Below are positions 12,706 to 27,970 of a stretch of 64,000 bases of DNA, piece after piece. The stretch comes from Atherinomorus stipes. Lineage: Eukaryota; Chordata; Actinopteri; Atheriniformes; Atherinidae. The stretch covers positions 1,505,501 to 1,569,500 of the forward strand of contig JALJCO010013434.1 of assembly GCA_023101725.1 (NCBI GenBank). Reading direction: 5' to 3'. Position 1 is the first letter of the stretch; every line of letters starts with the position of its first letter. The notes beneath the pieces were generated by a model, which saw only the letters and a list, made by a program, of their open reading frames with translations, ran no database searches and was not told where the DNA came from. A program made the position numbers and the translations under genes.

Positions 12706-15246
12706 TGTTGGCTGATAGTATGTACAGTTGCCTTCACAGCACTTTAAAAGCACAGATGTCTCACAAATAGGCTGACTGAGAGTTTAAATCAGAACATCCT
12801 GATGACACATAACAAAGTCAAAGCCACATGATAAGATGCTATGAATCAAACACACACAGACCCAGAAACAGGCGATCCCTGGCTAGGAGTGTGTTTTGTT
12901 GGACAGCCACAGGACGCTGTCATCGCAGATTAATGGAAGCCCACTCATTCCACCCTCTCCCACTGGCAACCTATGCACCAAGTTAAAAATCCTGTGAACA
13001 CTTTGTTAACACTGGTGAAAGTCCAAGCATGACATAGACTTTGTGGTCAAGCATGCTGACCTCTGCTCATGCAAACTCAGATAAATTTTCCTTTTAAAAA
13101 CAGTGTTTTCATCACTTGCACCTCCAAAGAGCACGAACAGCAGTTTTATTTCTTCACCCTGTTGTCCCACACGTGGGTCAAAGGCTCCTAACAGTGATCT
13201 ACGAGTCTAAAAACACTTGATTTGTCCCAAAGCACGCAGACTAAAGTGATGAAGGGGAACCAATACTACACGTCATACAAGGATAACAGAAAGTTATCAA
13301 AACAAATGAATTTGTTCAAGTGACAGCTTCTCCATTTGATCTAAGATGAGTGTTATTTCTGTGTACATACACATCTATGACACTGATGTATTTTCAGAGT
13401 TTCACGTTTCTAACTACGTATATTAACCCCCTGTCAGTCAGAAACAAGCTCAGATACACTCAGCACACATTCACAGAGCAGTGAACTTTGCTGTTTACCA
13501 AGATGCCACGAAGCATTACATTACACACAGCAGAGTAAATGATGAACGAGAGGACAGCGGGCAGACAGAGCAGCTGTCTGAACGCAGAAAGAGACAGACC
13601 TGAGTGAAGTCAAACACATGGCTGCCATGTTCTGCTTTCTCTGTCCTCCTCTAGAACCTCTCTGACTGTTCCCAGCCCACGACTTCAGCTAAAATTTCAT
13701 TTCAAAAGGGACAAAAACTGCAGGCGAATTCATTTTCACTCATCAGTGTTAATCCAAGAACAGTCCCTCTCTATGTGATAACTTGTAATGATACCAACTG
13801 TATCCTAAAACACTGGGAAATTTTGATCTACTTTTACTCACCGTTTATTTCAAACACGATCTCAGCAGCTTGTTTAATCTAACAGTTTTTGGAGAAAAAA
13901 CTGTCTGAAATCTGCATTTTACTTACAGAGATTTTCTCAAGTTTAAAGCCACACTGTCATGGCAGTCCTTTTCATTCTTTCATTCATTTCATTTTCCATC
14001 CGCCTGTCATGCAGTCATCAGGCTGCCTGTCTCTGAAACCTGACTGAATGACAGGTTACTGAAGCTGCCAATCTGTTGGGTAAAAAGAGAAGAAGGATTC
14101 TGCTGAGGTGTAATTGCTGGGAATGAGTTGGAAAATAAGGCCTCATTAACAGCTTTGTTCTGCGACTTGAGCTGCACGCTGTGACGCCTAAAGACACGAC
14201 ATGCATGCTGGGAGTGTTGCGTTTACAAGCAGTCTGGGAAAATTGGGGCTTTGTTTAAATATAAAGTAAAGCCTTGCCTGTTAAATTTGAATGGGAAAGA
14301 GTGCCCAAACTCTTGACTGGTATTGTATATCAGTGAGGATATGCAAAGTCATACTGTTTGTCCCATGGTGCATACTGTAGCTGAGCTGCAGAGACATTCA
14401 CCGTCCTACATCTTCAATATCTCAAACTGAGATTTCTGAGGCCATTTCTCACTCTGAGAATCAAAGAAATTCATGCATGTGTGTTTTCTTACATAGTTTA
14501 AGTAATAAGTCATTAAATTCTTTAAGGAAATTAAGAGTAATGTTCAAAGAAAATGAAATAAATACTTAGGTGTAACTAATGCAAACAAATTTCTGATTGA
14601 CACTGAATCTGTACTGATGCTGATCTGGATTTGGAGGCTGTCCTCCTCCCAAACATACACCCATGGGTTGTTTGATTATACAGCCCCAAATGACCTGGAA
14701 TTAATTATATTAAAAGGACATGTGATCACCAAAGATCATGACAGCAGCTGCATGTGAACGGTAAACATGTAAAAAAAAAAAAAATGGATATATCCCCAAA
14801 CATTAAATCATTATCCACTTATACAATATAATATTGTATCATAATCAAACTTTAAACCCCTTTTTTACACTTGTATGATTCATGGATCAGTCATGAGTGG
14901 TGTAACAAAACACAATCCTCTGAAAATGGTAAGTAACAAGACTTTTTCTCGGTCTCATACATATTTTCTGCAAATGCCAGCATCAAATGGACGAACCTTT
15001 ACACTTCCACTGAGGAAACCATCACTGCACCCCCGCTCCATCACTCATAAATAGTCCAAGACATGCTCTCAGTCTCTCATACACACACACAGTCATTAGT
15101 CCAATGTGAGGTCAGCCATGTAGCCATCATTCATTTAACAGAACATGGCTGCAAGACAGAGACAGACAGAGATGGAGGGAGACAAATGGGAGTACAGCAT
15201 TCAGTTGAACATGAACAACCACAACGGGAAAAGCACCCGTGGGAGT
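12706..15246. other. Non-coding stretch, nothing recognised
   Basis: No exon, RNA gene or repeat terminus supported. The minus-strand frame at 14,018-14,206 has no motif or splice context. Confidence 0.55.

Positions 15247-15280
<34 letters not shown>
15247..15280. repeat. (CA)n microsatellite
   Basis: An uninterrupted run of alternating CA. The frames across it encode Thr-His or Val-Cys runs and are artefacts. Confidence 0.95.
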
Positions 15281-15282
<2 letters not shown>

Positions 15283-17880
15283 CAACATTCCAGTTACATC
15301 TGTGGATCGAAGATGCACAGCCTTGGTTTTGTCACTTCGACAACAAACACCATAATGGGAACAGAATCTAAAATCTTTTCCTCCACACACCCTGTAAAGC
15401 ATGTTTCATGAGAAGCCATCTGCCTGTCAGTAATGTGTGGTCAGTTATCAAGACCTTTCTCTGCAAGACCTCCCAGCACTTAATGTGAGTCGGAAAATTG
15501 GAAATTGCCTGCATTGTGACAGAGCTTACTGGAACCAATAAAAGATGGAAAATCATCTTAATCATCTTAATGAACTTTTTATTAGAGCGTTTTTGTTAGA
15601 GTAAAATAAATTCAGCAAATTTTCACACTGCAGCATGTGTTTATTTCTAACAGACTTTAATCTGTGCAAAACTGAGCCATGAACATTTGAAAACTACCTT
15701 GTAAGGTATGTACACACTGTGTGCTTACAAATCATGTTTACAGATTGTCTACTAAAATCTTCCTTCAACTGAACTTTCACAGAATTTTTCAGGTAAATCA
15801 CTTTCAGCAGGTTTATCTTCTTCAAGTGGGCAGTTTAAACATGGTTTCCGAGAAAAAGACACTTACTGTAGACACGTCCATGGAAACCCCATCACTGTTA
15901 GTTTGATAGAGGTATTGTGATGATTTACTCCGCATCAGCAACCACTTTAAGAGATGCTTAAAACAATGTTCACATTCCTCCTCTAAAACACATTTAATCC
16001 TGTTTTAAAGTTTATGGTGACATGGAAATGAAGATAGAGGACCATTTTAACAAGCTTTGGTTGCTGCTTTATGCTCTTTATGGTTCATTTTTTCCTTTAT
16101 CTTGATTATACGTCTTATTTTTAACTGATTATGATGATGTCGATGGGAGAAGACAGTTTGGTTGGTTTTATGCAGTGAGAAAACGAATGAAGCCCTGATT
16201 GGCTGTGACAGGGGCTGCCCTCCACACTCCTTGCTGACCACTGGCAGTGACATAAGCAACCAAAGCTCCTGATTGGTGCTGACAGAAGAATCCCACCTCT
16301 CTATCAGCGTAACCCCCGTCTGCCCCCCATTCTCTCCCCTTTTTAAAATGTACCGACTTTGATCTAGAAGCATTTCTGATGAAAGTGTCTGTAGAAAATT
16401 AATGTATTTTCCACACCCACTTCATCCTGAGTTCACTCTACCCAGTAAAAGTCAGCGTTATCTTGACATTTGTCTTTTCTCTTGTTCCCTTCCTCTAATT
16501 TTTCCTCTCTTTCCGTTTTCTTGCATTTCTTTGCCGAAACCGCCGCTGTGTGTGTTCAAATCACCCGGTGCGTTTATATCCATTTGCTATCAAATGACGC
16601 GATGTGAAACCAAAACTCGACTGCAACATCATGGCGCATCCCAGATGGAGAAGTTGCTTAGTACCATTTCTCAGGCATGGGAAAGCGCTGGGCAGCAACG
16701 GATTGAAAAAATCCGCCTAATGAATGTTGGTGTGCAATAAAAATGAGTCAGAAGCACAGATTTTTAAGGGTGAAAAGTCACATCGTGGGCGTTTATTTTT
16801 CAAAGGCTGGTTCAGAACATAATTACGGTAAATGTTCAGAACCTTCAGATTGTGCTTTCTCATTGAGGAGAGGTGCTGACACTGATCTGAGCAAGGTTAT
16901 AGATCAATTATTCCATGTTCCTTTATCTCTCTCATACAGGCTCTGCTACAATACCAGTTTATCAAAATGTTTGTAAAAAAAAAAAAAAAAAAAAATTGCA
17001 ACACAGAAAAATCTAAAAAATGTGATTATTTGAATGACATACAGAAGTTCACTGGATGGATTTGTGATTTCACAGAAACATTAGTGGAACGACTGACACC
17101 CTGTTTGTTCCTCACTGTGGTTTACACTTTGATATGTATATATATACATATATTTATACATATATTTGCATGTAGGGCATAAAACTGAGATCTGATCAGA
17201 AGTGGTCATTCTAGAAAAATGAGAGAATGCATTTTGGAAATGCACATTTGTGATCATATCTACAAAGACACGTGCAAATATCAGGTCCAAATCAGGCCAC
17301 AGAGTTTGTGAGGAGGTGCAGTCATGATGCAACTCAAGATTTTCTTTGAATTCCTATTCTGAAGATATTTTCTATTAAAGCTAACTTAAGGTGAAACAGA
17401 GTCAATGTTATGGCAATATTAAAATTATAAACCCTAAATCCTGTTGAAAATAAATGAGAGAACACAAAAGTACAAAGAGCTTGTTCTGTGCAAAGAGAAG
17501 ACTCAACACAATCTTTTGTTTTTACGCAGCTTGGCAATGTTTTATGAATCTTTTCATTATAAAAATGTTAAAATAAACTGGACTGAACTGGATTATAGTT
17601 AAATAATAAATATATTAGAATTTCATTGATCTGGATTGCACCTTGAGATGATTTAACCAAATGAAGGAGTAAGCAAGCCCCTAAGAGACAGAAAAAAACC
17701 ATTGGCAGGATCAGAAAATCAAATAAGAGCAGAAAAAAAAGCATGAGGCTGTTTTAGACCGAGCATGGGAAGAGAGAATGAAAGAAAACTCTCACACTTG
17801 ACATTAGCAATCCTTCCTGAACTGGGCTGCTACAGTAGATGTGTTCAAACGCGTGACTGGTACTACACGCATTTTAATTT
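15281..17880. other. Non-coding stretch, nothing recognised
   Basis: The longest frames (16,047-16,373 minus and 16,402-16,740 plus) overlap on opposite strands and carry no domain or clear splice sites. A poly-A run lies near 16,976-16,995. Confidence 0.5.
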
Positions 17881-17912
17881 ACACACAGACACACATATAC
17901 ATACATACATAC

Positions 17913-17973
<61 letters not shown>

Positions 17974-18017
17974 AGAGAGAACAGGAGAGAGAGAGAGAGA
18001 GAAAAGGAGAGAGAGAG
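17881..18017. repeat. Compound CA / CATA / TA / GA microsatellite
   Basis: CA and CATA units lead into a pure TA run (about 17,917-17,971), then GA repeats to 18,017. The TA part can form a cruciform and the GA part is a purine tract. Confidence 0.95.
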
Positions 18018-18342
18018 TTAAGCTACAGTAGCGTAAGGTAGGGCAAATTCCTGCATTACTGAGATAAAAAGAGAAAAGTGAGGGAGAGAAACAGAGAAGG
18101 AGACAGGCATTTTGAGGGAGGATGTGGGGGATGAATGTGCTCAGAGACTGTTGGCTCACAGGATGGGGGTTTCCACTGCTGGGTGGAAAGGTCCTGACCA
18201 GCAGCCGGCTGCATGAGGCCATATCACTGACTAACGCACACTGCCTTAATAGGAAGGATGGATGGGAAAATGGGAAGGTCAGAGCAGTCAGCCCTGCTGC
18301 ACTCCACAGGAAGTACAGGACAGCGACTGACCTCAGACTGAC

Positions 18343-18343
18343 T

Positions 18344-18371
<28 letters not shown>
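18343..18371. repeat. (CA)n microsatellite
   Basis: Fourteen or so uninterrupted CA units. Confidence 0.95.
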
Positions 18372-20971
<2,600 letters not shown>

Positions 20972-21107
20972 CGTTGAAGACAGCCTGTCCCTTTGCCAGC
21001 TCATGGTCCATTTGGATGATGTATTCCTCCTGTGTAAACCCCCGTGTGCACGGCAACAATTCCTGCTTGCTTAGCAACGACTGCTCTGCCTTTCCACCCA
21101 GAACGAC
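20972..21107 (-). CDS. Coding exon 2 of an unidentified minus-strand gene
   Basis: On the minus strand a pyrimidine-rich tract ends in CTGTATCTGTGCAG, a strong acceptor, followed by 136 bp of open frame and a CG|GTCAGT donor. Read in phase 0 after exon 1 it encodes 45 residues plus one base. The peptide starts VVLGGKAEQSLLSK and contains ELLPCTRGFTQEEY, a single Cys, and an acidic, probably helical segment ending in KGQAVFN. Its balanced composition differs from the Phe/Ile/Tyr-rich spurious frames around it. Joined to exon 1, the hydrophobic N-terminus plus VVLGG looks like a signal peptide, so the mature protein may begin near GKAE or QSLL. The TQEEYI helix recalls the N-terminal helix of class B receptors, but the expected Cys pattern is missing, so I do not name it. 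Confidence 0.65.
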
Positions 21108-22064
21108 CTGCACAGATACAGGAAACAGAGATAAAAGCAAATGAAAACAATATTTCAATGTTCTCTCTCTTTAAAAAAAAAAAAAATCGCTTGAGATGAT
21201 TTGTCTTGAGGCAAAAGGTTAGAGTAATTTAAAATTCATCTGTACACAACAAAAAGGACAACAGTGGAAGAAGTTTGCAGATAATTGTAAATATTTATTA
21301 CATGAAGTTTTGGTCTTTGGTTCAAACTCTGAAGACTGGTGCCTTGAAAATGTCTCATTTGGTTTAAAAAAAAACAAAAAGACCTTGAAGACGATAAGTC
21401 TCTGCTCCACCTTCAGTGTATTTATATAAATGACGTCTGGCTTTGTGTACATATTTCCCTGTGGGATAATGTTACTTTCTTCTTCTGCTCTCTTTGCTCT
21501 TGACATATTACTTGCTTGAAACTGTATTTCTTGGCTTTACATTGAGTTTTTAACAAAGATTAAGAGAAAAAGAAAAAAAAAAAGAAGATGAACTCATTCC
21601 ACATTTTATCTCTCAGAACAGCTAAGCATAAAACATGCTGTGAGTCAAAAGGAATATAAAATTCAGTTCAGCACCAGTCCAAACCACCAGCCTATTATTA
21701 ATCACTGAGAGGAGCGGCAGACAACTGGGTCAATTAATTTTTATGATAATTAACGTCTAGACTATTGTCTCTTCTGTTGTTTGAGCATGAGCCCAACATG
21801 ACCCCCCTCCCCTCCACTTCATGCCCCACATACACGATGGCATACAGGAGTGCATATTCTCAATTTATTCACTCACTTCTACTCCACAGAGCAGCAGAGA
21901 CGCATCTGCTGTACTGTAGGTGGGATGTGAGTGAGGGGTGTTCTTCTGTGATTAAAGTAATGAAGCTAAGACGGGTGCTGTGATTTGCTTCCACTTCAGC
22001 TAAAATCTTTAAACCCTCATGTCCAAGCTGCCTATCCTTGGCGTGCTTGGAAAGGGTGGGGGAT

Positions 22065-22086
22065 GGGGGGGGGGGGGGGGGGGGGG
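22065..22086. repeat. G22 homopolymer
   Basis: Twenty-two consecutive G, preceded by GGGTGGGGGATG. It is capable of forming a G-quadruplex and is prone to sequencing length error. Confidence 0.95.
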
Positions 22087-22675
22087 ATTTAGCGTGACTG
22101 GCTTTTATCTTGTCCCCAATTAACACAAGTCGGGAGGAAGTGACAGTCCTTTTCATAGAGAAGTCACGCCAAATTTGTCATAAAAACAAAAGCAGTCCAC
22201 CTTAAGTTACTGCTTGAATAGCGGCCCCTTTGGTTATTTATTCAGGCCAAATGCAGGCAGATCAGAGCGATGTGTGTGCTCACTGCTCGCACACAGCGAG
22301 CTGGTGTTGTGGAATCAGCTGAGTGACAACAATGATGTTACCGGGAAGAGCGGTGTGTCATCTTAGTGTGGGAACAAGTGATGCGTCTTCGTGGCAGGCT
22401 GTTATCCTTAACTCCTGAACTGTTTTGTGTTGACCAAACACTGTTTCATCTCTTGAGTTTTTTGTGCTTTAATGATTCATACATAAGTCATCTAAAAGAA
22501 AAAAACTAAACAAAAGAAAACACATTCCTCTGAAAATAATCAGGGGCAACAACTGGATGGAAAATGAGTAAAAAAGCAGCAAATGTCCAAAGAAAATTAT
22601 TAGCCAACCCTGGTGAAGTATTGCTCAAGATTGATTTTAAAAGATCACAACAAAGTGTGACTGCTGGGAAGGCAG

Positions 22676-22785
22676 CGTTTTTCAATCCTGGTCCCCGGGG
22701 ACTGCTGTCCTGCATGTTTTGGCTCTCTGTGCTGCAACACACCTGATGAGCAGGGCCTGAGCCAGGTGTGTTAAAAAATAGACTA
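22676..22785. repeat. Fish interspersed repeat end (CAACACACCTGAT type)
   Basis: TTTTTCAATCCTGGTC, then CCTGCATGTTTT, then CTGCAACACACCTGATGAG. Related segments lie at 48,981-49,090, 49,880-49,956 (inverted) and 50,254-50,400. Confidence 0.6.
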
Positions 22786-22799
22786 CAAGGTCCTGTTTA

Positions 22800-23240
22800 C
22801 ACAACATTTCTATGGAAAAAGCAAAGCTTTTTTTCTTTTTTATCATATCTCCATGCTGGGGGAAACGCTAATATGACCAGAAACGAAGTAGGCATGCCAA
22901 GCCTCTGGTGGGTGGTAACAATTTTTCAACGACATACCAAAATGTGCACCGCATCCCGATAAAAGCAGAAAAACAACACAACAGAAGCATTGCATGCACT
23001 GATTATCTGGCACACACAGTTTGAAATCTGCATCTTTTCTGACAGCATAAATGTTCTACCACAATCAGACTCTGCCTGAACAGTCCAAATTAGGGCTGCA
23101 TAATATTAAAGGATAACTTTAGTTCTTTTCCTGATGTAAGGTGAGTCTGGACAGTGTAAACAGGAGTTGGAATCTTTCAACAATGTTGTTTTTCACATCA
23201 TCCTGCACTTGTGCACTCAGACGACTGGTTTTCATGGACA
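22800..23240. repeat. Unclassified interspersed repeat, copy A
   Basis: Shares collinear blocks with 29,060-29,445: TATGGAAAAAGCAAA, a TGCTGGG block, TTTTCAAC, ATCCCGAT then AAAGCAGAA, AACAACACAACAGAAGC, TGATTAT, and GCATAAATGTTCTAC. The part at 23,138-23,225 matches the end of the other copy in inverse orientation (GGTGAGTCTGGACA; ATCATCCTGCACTTG). Family unknown; no coding capacity. Confidence 0.65.
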
Positions 23241-24103
23241 TGACAATGTGTTGACTTGAGAGTCAGGGCAGAAACTTTCTACTGGTTCAGTTTAACCAAA
23301 CACAGAGAAAAAAAAATATGATCAAAAGAACACAAAAAACAACCCTCCAAATGTTTTTCCAGCAGCTGAACCGAATTTTAGAGCACACCGAATGGGCTGG
23401 AAAGGTTCAACAACGTCTGTGTCCACCTGACTCTCAGGTACCGCTACTACAGCTCTAACAGACTTTTACTACCAAGATACGTAAATGCAGTAAGACTTTC
23501 TTTTTGCATTCCTTGCAGCATTGTGTGTGTTTGCTTGGCTTTTTTTTTTTTTTTTTTTGCCGTTCATGTTCATACCATTCTACAGTGTGGTAAATTTTCC
23601 ACCTAAGAGCATAAATCTGCACAGCTGCCGATGAGGTAGGATACACACTTATAACATCACCTGATGAGACACTCACTGAGGAGAGCAAATCCTATCTTCT
23701 TTGTCTAGTATGTCCTTTATCTCCACAAACCATGAACAATGATACCGATGTTAACTGGTTTATCTAAAAGCTTGTGAACCACTCCATTGTGAAGTATACT
23801 CAACTAAATCATTGACCATGCCATCATTCTTGGCATTTACAAGTTTCACAACCGCATGCAGCAGCAACAGATTTATGATCAATGCCCTGGTAATAAAAAA
23901 AATAAAATTTGTAGCCGCAGAGAAACAAAAGCAGCAGATGAAACTGATGCTTTTACTGGATTTAAGGTAAGCCTCTGGAGTGCTGACCCTGCTGTTTTGG
24001 GGGTAGGGCATCAGTGCAAGGTTTATCTTACGACCTGACCTTTGACCCTTTAGCAAAGCACTGTCCTCTTTATTGATTTGTGCACATAGCACGGACTTTT
24101 TTC

Positions 24104-24117
24104 GGGGGGGGGGGGGG
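24104..24117. repeat. G14 homopolymer
   Basis: Fourteen consecutive G following a pyrimidine tract; no function inferred. Confidence 0.9.
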
Positions 24118-25188
24118 TTGATCATCACATCCTGTTTAATGTACCGCCTCACAGATTTGCCTCACAGCCCGGTGAAGAGTTTTGTGCATTTCTTTCGTTT
24201 GCTTCAACAAAACATATTCTTAGTCTTGCTAACAATCAGTGGAAACTTCAGTAGAAATGATTATGGCATTTCAAATAATGCATCGAGGGGCCAGTATGGT
24301 CCTTTAAAAGTTAGTGCGTCAGTGGTGGTTATGGGAAAAGGGCTGAGCAAACATCACCCTGTGCAAGCCTCGGTGTCCCTCCAGCAGTTCATTAGCTGAA
24401 GCAGACAACATTTGACATATGAACGCGGTTTGCTGCAGCAACACAAAACCTTTTTCTAAAAACTGAACTGTAATGACACCCCCAAATTCCATCATCGACG
24501 GGGGAATGGTTACAGAGCGTGGAACAAGGCGGCTGGACTGCATGGCCATAAATGAAAGCAGCCCACCCTGCAGCGGATCGCTGAGGGCGTCAAAGCTCTG
24601 CGCTCCGCCGTGGTCGGCCGGGTGTGAGCGCACACATAAAACTGCCATCTTTTCCATTGCTGCGTCGTCGACGTTGCACATCGTGGTCCCAACTCAGTTT
24701 GACTTAAACTGGACTGCAACCTAGCAAAAATCCAGCGAACATTTTTTTTACAGGAAGCAAAATAAATCAAAAGCCGTCACCATGAGTCAGAAAAGCAGGC
24801 GACAGACATCAACCTGTCACCGCGGACCTCCTGATGGAGCCTCGGTTTGGTCAGCAGCGTTGGATTTAAAATCCGCAGCTTGTCTCAAACACAGGAACCG
24901 TCGCGCACAGAGTGCATTTATCCTATTCGTTTGATGTAGGGCTATTTATTATCGATGTGTAGGACTGAAGCAGGTCTGAGATCAGCAGTATTTTCCTATC
25001 AGAAAACCGGGCGAATATGCTGCTCTTTATTAACTGAGAATGAGCTGGGGATTCTTAAAATAAGTGAAACAAATGGGATGCCCTCGTTTCCTCGTAGAGC
25101 GCTCATCTTTATCTCCTCTGAACGAGCATCTCTTTCTAGCTGCAGCTACATCCTCCCAAAAAATGTAAAAAACCCAACAAATATTTAC

Positions 25189-25230
25189 CTTAATAGTCGC
25201 CATCAGCATCCAGTGCCAAAGAAGATTCAT
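25189..25230 (-). CDS. Coding exon 1 (start) of the unidentified minus-strand gene
   Basis: The minus strand reads ATAAAATGA (A at -3, acceptable start context) and encodes MNLLWHWMLMATIK, 14 residues, before an AAG|GTAAAT donor close to consensus. It is the first ATG in this frame. The sequence is hydrophobic after a neutral start and fits the front half of a signal peptide interrupted by an intron, a common arrangement in secreted and receptor genes. Exon 2 follows in phase 0 with a strong acceptor. The continuing frame past the donor (VNICWVFYIFW and on) is intronic. The upstream 200-300 bp are GC-rich relative to the surroundings, as expected of a 5' UTR and promoter. Confidence 0.55.
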
Positions 25231-25510
25231 TTTATTGTTAAAATTCCTCCCTCGACAGCCGCCCAGACGTCAGGTTTTTAAATCCAAGTAATGCTTTGCA
25301 TGAGGAAGCCCTCCTCTTCCAAGCAATCCTCTGTGTGACTGCTCTCCCCGCCTCAGCCTCACTGGCACTCCAGCCAGCCTGGGACTGGCTTAGCGCCGAC
25401 CCTGCGCGCCTCAGTGTCGCCCTCCACCGGTTTCCAACCGGCTGTCAGACCTGCGACCAAATTCAGGAAGCAGCTGCGGAGACCAAACACTGACACCATA
25501 TAGTAGCCTA
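25231..25510 (-). promoter_or_regulatory. Probable 5' UTR and promoter of the minus-strand gene
   Basis: This is a GC-richer stretch in AT-rich surroundings with several CG dinucleotides (TTAGCGCCGAC, TGCGCGCC, TGTCGCC). A TATATGG motif (minus strand, about 25,497-25,503) could serve as a TATA box, which would put transcription start near 25,470. Inferred from position and composition only. Confidence 0.4.
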
Positions 25511-27341
25511 TGCAAAATGTGTGATCCTTTAATAAAAAAGTGCGGAAGACAAAAAGATTTTGTTAAGAGGCAAGTTTTAAATGACAAAAAAGAAGATAGC
25601 TTATTTTACTGTGGGGTAAAATAAAAAAAGAAAGAAAGAAAGAAAAGAAAATCATTTTTTACTGTGAAAAGAAAACTAAAAATATAATTAGGCTAATGGT
25701 TGGAGTTACAAGTGATTTGACTATTTTCCCGGCCACTAATTCATGATGCTGTTTGTGGCGTACAGTCGGAAGTTCGTAATGGGGTGGCCATGATGAAATA
25801 CTAGTTGGTGTGAGAAGGACAATCAATAGATATATCAACTGCAGTATCTAGCAGGAACTTAGGTAGAATCAGTAAGAAAAACACAGGATCCTTAGCTCTC
25901 TGGAAACCCTTAAATAATAGCTCTTAGCCCTTTCCAAGGTCGAAACTAAGACACTGTTGATAAGATAAAAAAAAAAAATAGCCTATTATATATGAAAATA
26001 TGATGAATATGATTTAAAAATAAATAAACAAATGAAAACCCTAATTGGTATTATAAACAATAATTACTTTATCTTTCAGAGGAAAGAAAAGGCTTGAAAC
26101 ATTACTTATATTACAGAATAACCAAATGGAAAAACCAATGATCAACAACGTTGAGCAAATGTAGCTGTTTTTGTTGCTGCCAGAATCTACTGACTTTAGT
26201 GTGGATCACTTTTTAAGGTTTTTAACAGAAGGTTAACACTCAACCCCCAACACTCTCATGCACAGCATTACCAAAGAGACTTGCTTGCTCCATTACTTCA
26301 TTCACTTCTTACTGTTTAAGATAATAAAAAAAAAAAAAATCTCCACAGACTTTTCTCACCAAATTTGTTTCAGGTGTCATAAAAGTGTATTTAATTATAT
26401 GACTATCAAACATCCGTGGTATCATTGCAAACTTAAATAGGGAGTTGTAGCTGTTGTAGTTTGATACAAGTTATGTATTTGATAATGCTTCCAATGGACT
26501 TTCTCTCATCACCAGTTAGAAACAATCTTTGAACTACTAGCCACTTTTTGATGGGGTATTTGATATCTAATTTAAATCAAGTGAAAACTGAAAATGAACC
26601 ACTGCTGATTAGTCACAGAAAGTGTTTCTGATGCGGTGGTGCATAGCTTTTCTCTGCTGTAGAACATGCAACAGAACAAAGATTTGCCTTGGTGCTCCGT
26701 CCCTTTGGTTATTAAACTGTTTGTTGTCTCTCTCAGCTCAAATGCTTTCAGCCATTCTGCTTTTGACCAAGAAGTAGCTCTGAGAATTATGCCTTATTAG
26801 GAAATATTTTTACTCCCAAGTAACTGTCTGCATAACTCGCCGAACCTGAGTCCTGGGTTATTTTTCAATGCAAACAGACACGCATGCACTCTTTTAAAAA
26901 GCTAAGGAGTCCTTTCTGTATCAGAGCAAAATCCGACAACAGGAAAAATAACACCAACAGTTCAAGGTGTTACATATCTTAAGCACTGCCCTCATGTGGC
27001 AGAGAAAAACTAAAGCTGATTTACAGGAGTTGTCGAGAGGCACCACACCCAAATAATATTCAGCCCTAAGGTTTGTGGCAGACCTGTTTTGCTGTTCTGA
27101 CAAAAAAAAAAGTTTCTCTGATGGGTCTGAGCGCACTACAGACCGATAAGGAAGACAGATAAGGTACAAAATGCACAAAGTGTAGACAGGAGTTCTTTTT
27201 ATGTGTATTTACACAGTACACAGACATACTCAACACAGTAATATTGCTATACAGTATATAATGTCAAGGGTAAAGACCAAAGGCAGAATCTGTTTTAAAT
27301 TCCATTTTCTCTATACTTTCCTATCCTGTTTTTGTTTTGTT
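25511..27341. other. Upstream intergenic DNA, nothing recognised
   Basis: AT-rich, with short A runs. No exon, transposon end or RNA gene supported. Confidence 0.5.
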
Positions 27342-27359
27342 CCCCCCCCCCCCCCCCCC
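27342..27359. repeat. C18 homopolymer
   Basis: Eighteen consecutive C; on the minus strand a G run. Confidence 0.93.
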
Positions 27360-27874
27360 AATTTTTCACATGTACAAATGTAATGTAGATATTGTCACAT
27401 TTTGCAATAAAAAAAGTAATAACATCAACACAGTTGCATTCAATTGTTTTTTTAATAATCTTGAATAAACATAAGAAATACTTCCATGCAAATATAGAAC
27501 AATAAAAGGATGAAAATGCACATATACATCTTTTGATTGTTTCCCACTTTATTACGTGTTAAAGGTGAGGAAGCATCAACAATCCAAGGCACTGAATGTA
27601 TAATATTTAACCAACCACATTAAGGTATAGATTAATTGATCCTTTCAGCTTGATATGATTTGTGGATGACAAGGATATGACCTGTTTTGGTTATGGTTCG
27701 TTCTTTAATTGGATAATTATTGTTCGTGGTTTCACTGTATATTTCCATGTAAGGCTTTGTATATCCAAGCTATTATTCCTGTCATATCGGCACTTACCAG
27801 TTTTTATTCACAAAGCTTCAAAGGCAAACAAAGATTTAATGCAGATGTATGTTTCAGAGTTCAGTGCTAATAAA

Positions 27875-27970
27875 AGACTTTTCTTCTTCTTTTTCTTCCT
27901 CCTCTTCTTGTTCTTTTTCTTCTGCTTCTTCTTTGTCTACTTCTTAAAAAAAAAAAAAAAAAAAAAAAGA
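27875..27970. repeat. Pyrimidine tract followed by poly-A
   Basis: A nearly pure TTC/TCT tract leads into about 23 A. The plus-strand frame (27,662-28,003) that ends in Phe and Lys runs is an artefact of this tract. Confidence 0.85.

Larger units (their letters stand above)
21108..25188 (-). other. Intron 1 of the minus-strand gene, 4,081 bp
   Basis: Bounded by an AAG|GTAAAT donor (exon 1 side) and a CTGTGCAG acceptor (exon 2 side). It holds a 22-base G run, a G run at 24,104-24,117, a fish interspersed repeat (22,676-22,785) and an unclassified repeat (22,800-23,240) related to 29,060-29,445. The part nearest exon 1 (24,400-25,000) is richer in CG and could hold regulatory sites. Confidence 0.55.

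Noticed and set aside
16545..16575. tRNA-like T-arm (GTTCAAATCACC)
   Set aside because: No anticodon arm or acceptor stem can be paired around it.
24319..24770. Overlapping ORFs in the CG-richer part of intron 1
   Set aside because: Open frames on both strands reflect composition; no splice sites or domain support them.
20972..25230. Naming the two-exon gene as a class B (parathyroid-hormone-type) receptor
   Set aside because: TQEEYI resembles the TKEEQI-type helix, but the Cys that should follow and the WD/CW motifs are absent from the visible exons.
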